Assembly (NCBI GenBank): GCA_029264225.1 | Contig: JARICB010000340.1 | Span: forward strand, 1 to 10,672 | Direction: 5' to 3' | Length of the DNA: 10,672 nucleotides | Source of the DNA: Nocardioides sp. | GTDB taxonomy: Bacteria > Actinomycetota > Actinomycetes > Propionibacteriales > Nocardioidaceae | Part shown: in pieces, positions 7,601-10,672 of the stretch | How the letters are laid out: every line of letters begins with the position of its first letter | How positions within the stretch are numbered: position 1 is the first letter of the stretch | Program-made: the position numbers and the translations under genes | The notes under the pieces: generated by a model | The model's input: the letters and a program-made list of their open reading frames with translations, nothing else | Database searches by the model: none | Told to the model about the DNA's origin: nothing

Positions 7601-7999
7601 GGCGGTCTTCTTCGCAGGCGCCTTCGTGGTCGCGTCAACGACCGCAGCGCTCGCCTCGTCGGTGGGGCTTGCCTGGCTCGCCGACTCGTTGTCGACTGCG
7701 GGGCTGGCTGGGGCGCTCTTCCGGGTGGCGATGGAACGAGTCCGCGTCGTCTTCTTGACCGCCGGCGGTGTCGGAGTCTCGACGGGCGTCTCGACCGGTG
7801 CGGGGATGGCCTCCGCGGTCGGGGCCGCGGTGGGCGTCTCAGCGGCTGAAGTGGATGCCGCAGCAGTGGCCGGGGCGACCCTGCGCGTCGACGCCTTGCG
7901 GGTCGTCCTCTTCACCGTCGGGGGGGTCGAAGCACTGCCGACCTCACCCGCTCCGACGTCTGATCCTGACGTGTTCTCATTCGGGTTGTCGTCGAGCAT
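4682..7999 (-). CDS. rne: Ribonuclease E/G family endoribonuclease with long disordered arms
   Basis: Endoribonuclease for mRNA decay and rRNA/tRNA processing, cytoplasmic and often the scaffold of a degradosome. The start MLDDNPNENT at 7999 has AAGGAG 6 nt upstream (8006-8011); a longer frame to 8077 is rejected. The protein is 1105 residues. The catalytic core is about 443-860: S1 RNA-binding region (about 480-560), DNase I-like region with VVDVNTGKF (741-749; D743, N745) and IIVVDFIDM (783-791; D787), and a zinc-link pair C845/C848. All key residues are present. The N-terminal arm (1-440) and C-terminal arm (860-1105) are low complexity: Lys/Ala repeats KKTAAKKTAAKK (130-141), an acidic Ser/Asp/Gly tract (275-310) and Arg-rich blocks (312-323, 367-374). 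A P-x-V-K-x-T-T-R motif occurs on both sides of the core. Actinobacterial RNase E commonly has such arms. Coding for the arms is repetitive but in frame. Confidence 0.96.
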   Translation of the reverse strand: MLDDNPNENTSGSDVGAGEVGSASTPPTVKRTTRKASTRRVAPATAAASTSAAETPTAAPTAEAIPAPVETPVETPTPPAVKKTTRTRSIATRKSAPASPAVDNESASQASPTDEASAAVVDATTKAPAKKTAAKKTAAKKAPAKKAAAKKATTKKAVAEPVGQVPTDSTVAPEAAAAQASVSPVVPLFQAPEVTTTRRTRSTTKKATAVPAEVEVGADATADDATAETADSAAEASEPAVKTTTRKRTAAKRTTKKVAASETLEAPDEDAPVDEGTNDSGSDSGSGSDSDSGSDSENDDDNENENGSGTARRRRRRGGRRRRKSGDGPSDGSSDNDDDDSEDDSEESAGNGNDQEQNGEQGDGTSRRRRRRRRAGEEGSDEGDDAPNTVTRVRSRRTAEDQITAVSGSTRLEAKKQRRKEGREAGRRRAPIVSEAEFLARRESVDRVMVIRQRKELTQIAVLEDKVLVEHYVARESQTSLIGNVYLARVQNVLPSMEAAFLDIGKGRNAVLYAGEVNWAALGHKDGQPRKIESVLSSGQSVLVQVTKDPVGHKGARLTSQISLAGRFLVYVPDGTTSGISRKLPDTERNRLKALLKEIVPETAGVIVRTAAEGASEEELTRDVERLKARWEDIEAKAKGSAPQMLYGEPDLTLKVVRDLFTEDFTKLVIEGQDAWDTVQGYVSHVAPDLEPRLERFESENGKDIFATYRIEEQIHKGLDRKVWLPSGGSLIIDRTEAMTVVDVNTGKFTGSGGNLEETVTKNNLEAAEEIVRQLRLRDIGGIIVVDFIDMVLESNRDLVVRRLVECLGRDRTRHQVAEVTSLGLVQMTRKRIGTGLLEAFSTDCEHCQGRGVVITNEPVEPASGDDNERRTSGRRNSRGRGRGDGADGGSDSGSGRGNRSSGSNDGAAPSPKDVAAMPRVEQPVELDAAAKSDEVAHTQSQTDTPAESGPAVKKTTRRSGRGARTASTSAPESTESTESTETPKAPEVAVTPEAPRVTRATRTPRTRASEPTSTPELPSTAAVEAPVEAAPVAAEPAPSEPESPRVETRTRRRAAATRVVGPTADPAEPAPADLESGSDVEDDAASDPSNVEHVPIKKKGTRKR
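7112..7165. repeat. Hexanucleotide repeat within rne, 9 units
   Basis: Nine uninterrupted 6-nt units alternating GGAGTC and GGAGCC (plus strand) encode an Asp-Ser/Gly-Ser tract, residues 279-296 of RNase E. Unit length is a multiple of three, so copy-number change would alter only tract length, not frame. Confidence 0.9.
7529..7615. repeat. Lys/Ala-rich coding repeat in the RNase E N-terminal arm
   Basis: The segment encodes residues 129-157, tandem AKK-TAAKK-APAKK-type units resembling tails of histone H1-like and actinobacterial HupB proteins. It is probably disordered and binds nucleic acid by charge. The degenerate DNA repeat uses CTTCTT and GGCCGC blocks on the plus strand. Confidence 0.8.
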
Positions 8000-8316
8000 G
8001 TTGCTCTCCTTGCCGACCTCCGGATCAGCTCCGGTGCCGTGTCGGCGCCTCGCAACCCATGGGGGCGACGGACGCAAAGCCTTCGGGTGGCGGCGACCCC
8101 CTCCGCGTGTGCGTCACCTGATGCGTGTCGCTCACCTGCCGCGGTCGCAGGGCTGCTGCGTGAATCGCTCTCACCGATTCACATGCCGCGTCGCGGGACT
8201 GGCGAACGACCTTCACCTGATGTGCCGCACCTCAAGTGGTCCGGCGAGAACGTCGTCGGCTCGGCGTTGATGGCGAACCATCCACACCGAACCTGGCGAG
8301 TATCGCACACTCGAAC
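8000..8316 (-). other. Long structured leader/intergenic region upstream of rne
   Basis: These 317 bp lie between the DUF2344 gene stop and the rne start and hold no convincing gene. On the rne-sense strand there is a perfect 8-bp hairpin, GTGAATCG-GTGAGAG-CGATTCAC (8160-8182). A second one, CCGGA-GCTGA-TCCGG (8020-8034), lies just upstream of the ribosome site at 8006-8011. The plus-strand decamer TCACCTGATG occurs at 8114-8123 and 8213-8222, with a shorter TCACCTG at 8132-8138; on the transcript these read as CAGGTGA, similar to ribosome sites. A long rne leader would fit autoregulation by RNase E, as known in E. coli and as I recall for the long mycobacterial rne leader. That use here is inference. 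Confidence 0.5.
8299..8304 (-). promoter_or_regulatory. Candidate extended -10 promoter for rne
   Basis: GATACT preceded by TGC gives an extended -10 (TGn plus hexamer) just after the DUF2344 stop. No good -35 is seen. Transcription would start near 8292, giving a leader of about 290 nt before the rne ATG. Confidence 0.35.
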
Positions 8317-9030
8317 TCAGACGAGCGGGTCGCCAATCACGCCGTGCTCGTCGATCGGGCCCTGGGCCAGTCGCGTCATCAGCGGCGCGATGCCCATCGA
8401 CGTACCGGAGACCAGGGTGAGCGCACTCAGCACATCGTCTGGACGCACCGCGGGTACGGCGTGGCGCAGCACCAGGTCGAGGACACTCGACCCGTCCTCC
8501 TGGGCCGTGGTCGACGACAACGCCACGACGGCGCCGCGGGCGTCGAACTCGCGCAACCCCTTCTTCGTCATCCGCTCCACCAGCACCTCGTGGGAGGCCA
8601 CGAACGCCTCGACGGCCGCGGTAACGGCTGAGGGCTCCGCAGCGACCTCGATGCGCCAACGGCTGGCTTCGAGCCGGTCGGCCAGCGACCCGCCCGGCGA
8701 CTCCACGACCTCGAGCACGTCGAGCCCCGGAGGCAGCGCCTCGTCGAGCAACGCGTGGACGTGTGCCGCGACGACGACCTCCGCCAGGGCGATCTCGAGG
8801 TATTCGGCCTCACTGGCAGAACCGGTGGGTGCCGCGCCGGCGTAGGAGATGCGGGGATGCGGGTTGAAGCCCGACGAGTAGGCCATGGGGATGCGAGCGC
8901 GGAAGACCGCCCGCTCGAAGGCACGGCTGAAGTCGCGGTGGCTGCTGAAGCGCAGGCGTCCTCGCTTGGCGTAGCGCAGACGAAGACGCTGCGCGGGAGG
9001 AGGCTGTTGGGGGGGATCTTGGCGTGGCAT
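8317..9030 (-). CDS. TIGR03936/DUF2344 family protein (radical SAM-associated)
   Basis: Protein of 237 residues recognised by its N-terminal family pattern: RLRLRYAKRGRLRFSSHRDF (15-34), then GFNPHPRISYAGAAPTG (54-70) and EAEYLEI (74-80). In many bacteria this family is the partner, or the C-terminal part, of a B12-binding radical SAM protein (TIGR03960) and lies upstream of rne or rplU. The biochemical role is not established; RNA or ribosome modification is a guess from context. The N-terminus carries a short Pro/Gln-rich lead (4-13). There is no Shine-Dalgarno, but TAGCCT lies 8 nt before the ATG, suggesting a leaderless mRNA. The gene before it is a membrane protein, not the expected radical SAM gene. 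rne follows after 317 bp. Confidence 0.85.
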   Translation of the reverse strand: MPRQDPPQQPPPAQRLRLRYAKRGRLRFSSHRDFSRAFERAVFRARIPMAYSSGFNPHPRISYAGAAPTGSASEAEYLEIALAEVVVAAHVHALLDEALPPGLDVLEVVESPGGSLADRLEASRWRIEVAAEPSAVTAAVEAFVASHEVLVERMTKKGLREFDARGAVVALSSTTAQEDGSSVLDLVLRHAVPAVRPDDVLSALTLVSGTSMGIAPLMTRLAQGPIDEHGVIGDPLV

Positions 9031-9038
9031 GGCGGCTC

Positions 9039-9068
9039 AGGCTATCGGCCACGGCCGGTGACCGTCAC
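9039..9068 (-). promoter_or_regulatory. Candidate promoter of the DUF2344 gene (leaderless start)
   Basis: The -10 TAGCCT (9039-9044) lies 8 nt before the ATG, with GTGACG (9063-9068, four of six consensus bases) 18 bp upstream as a possible -35. The -35 falls inside a short palindrome, GGTGACCGTCACC (9057-9069, plus strand), which could also act as a weak end hairpin for the preceding membrane-protein gene. Confidence 0.45.
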
Positions 9069-9077
9069 CTCGCCGGC

Positions 9078-10454
9078 TCACATCGCGATGCTGTCCATCC
9101 CCAGCAGCGCCGGCGCTGCGGCGTACGCAAGGAGGGCCACGAACGCGATCACCTGCGAGGTGCGGGTGCGCAGGAGCAACGCCATGAAGGCCAGTCCGAG
9201 GGGGAACAGTGCCAACCCGTAACGCAGGTGGATCCCGATGTATTGGTCGGTGGTGACGAAGACCATCACGTCGAGCACCAGCGCGCCGAGGGCACAGCCG
9301 AGGAGATATCCCGGTGCCAGTTGTCGTACGAACGGACCGTGGCCCTGACTCAGACCGGCCCACACGGCCAGCGCCGTGCCATTGATGGCCATCAGCAGCC
9401 AGACGCTGGGCAGCCCCAACGGGCCCTCGCCGAACGAGGAGAGGAAGCGGATGCTGTCGATGGCCAGCGCCTGCGGGTCGAGGCGCTCAACCGCGTAGTT
9501 GCCCGGCGGCGGTGGCTCGAGCACCTGGGTCGCGCTGACGATGACCTGCCAGAGCACGGTAAGGACCACCGTGCTCACGCTCAACACGGTGCCGGCCACG
9601 AAAGCGCGGATGCGGGCCGCCCGGTCGATGGTCGCGTTGGGCCACACGATCATCGCAAGCAGGGCAATACCGAGACCGACGACGACCACGACGTTGGAAC
9701 CCTTGACCCCCGCAATACCGAGCCCGGCCAGCACCAGCGTCCACCAGGGCCACTCGCGTCTCATGAACCGCAAGGTCGCCAGTGCAGCGAAGGCACCGAC
9801 CGGGATGTCGAGGGCGTGCGGGGTGATGAAGGTGTATTGCTGGAGGAACGCCGGAACCAGCAGCACGGTGGAAGCGACCACCAGCGACCCGACCCGGTTG
9901 GCGCCCAGTGCCCGCGACAGCAGGAACAGCGCCCACATGCTCAGAGCCGCCCACCCGATGCCCACCAGGCGTCCGGTGGTCACCGCGTTGTCGGTAAGGC
10001 CGGTCTTCAGCGCCACGCCCGCGACCGCACCGGTCACCCAGAAGTAGATCGGCGGATCGGCGGCCGCCGAGTTGGCGATGAACACCGGCTCCTTGCCCCA
10101 GCACGGATCGGGCTGCGGGCCGACGACCCGGGTAATGCCTCGGCACGCGCGCGTCCCTTGGGCCCAGGGGCCGATCACCTCGCCGTTGCGCATCCAGGCG
10201 TCGCCGGTGGCGACCTGGTGCACGCGCTCGGCGTACTGCCACTCGTCGAAGACGCTCAGTTCCCGGTTGTTGACCGCCTGATGAGCCACGAGGGGGGCAG
10301 CAATGATCGCGAACACGAAGAGGAGGAGCAGGTGTCGCTGCCAGGCGGGCCGTCGTGCCCATCGCTCCTGCATCCTTGCCCGTCGACCGGCAGGCGCTGC
10401 TGGCGACGTCGATCCAGCCACGGTCTGGGACGTGCGGTCCATGGGGCCCCTCAT
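9078..10454 (-). CDS. Polytopic membrane protein, GT-C/DUF2142-like putative glycosyltransferase
   Basis: Protein of up to 458 residues with a basic N-terminal segment (1-40), a first membrane span (about 41-58), a large outer loop (59-134), then about ten further spans to 452. The loop after span 1 carries FDEWQY (69-74), matching the acidic Asp-Glu pair that GT-C enzymes keep there, and DPPIYFWVTG (133-142). IGIHLRYGLALFPL (406-419) recalls the QGRY-type motif of DUF2142 proteins. C104 and C118 in the outer loop could form a disulfide. A role transferring a sugar from a polyprenyl-phosphate donor at the outer membrane face is inferred; acceptor unknown. The start is uncertain: ATG 10454, or ATG 10442 four codons later, which has GAGGGG 4 nt upstream. 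It is divergent from a family 2 glycosyltransferase that could supply such a lipid-linked sugar. Confidence 0.75.
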   Translation of the reverse strand: MRGPMDRTSQTVAGSTSPAAPAGRRARMQERWARRPAWQRHLLLLFVFAIIAAPLVAHQAVNNRELSVFDEWQYAERVHQVATGDAWMRNGEVIGPWAQGTRACRGITRVVGPQPDPCWGKEPVFIANSAAADPPIYFWVTGAVAGVALKTGLTDNAVTTGRLVGIGWAALSMWALFLLSRALGANRVGSLVVASTVLLVPAFLQQYTFITPHALDIPVGAFAALATLRFMRREWPWWTLVLAGLGIAGVKGSNVVVVVGLGIALLAMIVWPNATIDRAARIRAFVAGTVLSVSTVVLTVLWQVIVSATQVLEPPPPGNYAVERLDPQALAIDSIRFLSSFGEGPLGLPSVWLLMAINGTALAVWAGLSQGHGPFVRQLAPGYLLGCALGALVLDVMVFVTTDQYIGIHLRYGLALFPLGLAFMALLLRTRTSQVIAFVALLAYAAAPALLGMDSIAM

Positions 10455-10501
10455 CGGTGCTCGTCGAGTTCGAAAAACGACCGGTCACGGAGCCAGACAG
10501 G

Positions 10502-10536
10502 CGCGTGGACCAGCGCGGAACAGTATGGTCCACGCG
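10502..10536. promoter_or_regulatory. Inverted repeat in the divergent glycosyltransferase intergenic region (possible operator)
   Basis: Perfect 10-bp arms CGCGTGGACC (10502-10511) and GGTCCACGCG (10527-10536) are separated by 15 bp. A further CGTGGAC half-copy lies at 10543-10549. The dyad is between the two divergent starts (10454 and 10588), and its centre holds a -10-like CATACT on the minus strand (10522-10527). It could be a regulator site controlling one or both genes, or a hairpin in the leader of the minus-strand gene. Confidence 0.5.
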
Positions 10537-10575
10537 GGTCTCCGTGGACGGCGTCGGGTGCGGGCGTTGCGTTGC

Positions 10576-10581
10576 TACCAT
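10576..10581 (+). promoter_or_regulatory. Candidate extended -10 for the family 2 glycosyltransferase
   Basis: TACCAT preceded by TGC gives an extended -10. It ends 6 nt before the GTG at 10588, so transcription would begin on the start codon itself. No ribosome site and no good -35 are seen. Confidence 0.45.
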
Positions 10582-10587
10582 CGCGCC

Positions 10588-10672
10588 GTGCCGACAAGCC
10601 CCGTCCGACCGAGCGTGCTCGTCATCGTCCCGGCCTGGAACGAGCAGGCCAGCGTCGGTCACACCGTCCACG
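10588..10672 (+). CDS. Family 2 glycosyltransferase (N-terminal 28 residues only)
   Basis: Only the start of the gene is in the window. From GTG the translation is VPTSPVRPSV followed by LVIVPAWNEQASVGHTV, the first beta strand and the P-A-W/Y-N-E nucleotide-sugar binding signature of GT-A fold, family 2 enzymes (dolichyl/polyprenyl-phosphate sugar synthases and relatives). It is cytoplasmic or membrane-associated, probably using a nucleotide-sugar donor. It is the only plus-strand gene and is divergent from the GT-C-like membrane protein. A pairing in which this enzyme makes a lipid-linked sugar for the membrane protein is plausible but unproven. The start is set by the homology beginning at once and by the -10 box 6 nt upstream. 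Confidence 0.82.
   Translation, partial: MPTSPVRPSVLVIVPAWNEQASVGHTVH

Noticed and set aside
6840..7640. Repetitive region as CRISPR or tandem satellite
   Set aside because: Repeats are short, in frame and encode the disordered RNase E arm; there are no spacers of uniform length.
4682..8077. Longer RNase E start at 8077
   Set aside because: The extra 26 residues resemble translated leader, and the start at 7999 has AAGGAG at ideal spacing.
8025..8216. Possible 63-codon upstream open frame in the rne leader
   Set aside because: Starts with GTG, has no proper ribosome site, and its peptide shows no family features; better seen as leader sequence.

Overview
The window is high-GC DNA from an actinobacterium. 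Gene order and protein sequences (actinobacterial RNase E with long disordered arms, rplU-rpmA-obg-proB, an IscS similar to the mycobacterial one, TANNNT -10 boxes, leaderless-looking starts) suggest Propionibacteriales/Nocardioides-like, but the genus is inference. Almost everything is on the minus strand, so transcription runs from high to low coordinates.

Reading in the direction of transcription: 10442/10454-9078 is a polytopic membrane protein of GT-C/DUF2142-like appearance. It is divergent from a family 2 glycosyltransferase that starts at 10588 on the plus strand and leaves the window. The roughly 130 bp between them hold a 10-bp dyad. At 9030-8317 is a TIGR03936/DUF2344 protein, then a 317-nt leader with hairpins and repeated motifs, then RNase E/G (7999-4682). 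A 241-nt gap with a clear sigma-A-type promoter (4583-4612) leads into the core operon rplU (L21), rpmA (L27), obg (ribosome-assembly GTPase) and proB (glutamate 5-kinase). obg and proB overlap by ATGA. After proB comes a gap holding a 41-bp-arm inverted repeat (880-973), then a cysteine desulfurase (757 to the window edge) with its own probable leaderless promoter.

The genes form a core translation/RNA-processing block: an RNA-degrading enzyme, two 50S proteins and a GTPase that helps mature the 50S subunit. A proline-biosynthesis gene is coupled to it, and sulfur mobilisation (Fe-S, thio-tRNA) lies downstream. The membrane glycosyltransferase pair at the right edge is accessory by comparison and sits where a radical-SAM partner of the DUF2344 protein is often found.

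I see no phage, IS element, CRISPR, tRNA or rRNA, and no undescribed multi-gene system. The items most worth following are non-coding or intrinsically disordered: the long inverted repeat after proB, the structured leaders of rne and rplU, the dyad between the two glycosyltransferases, and a repeated basic micro-motif on both sides of the RNase E catalytic core.
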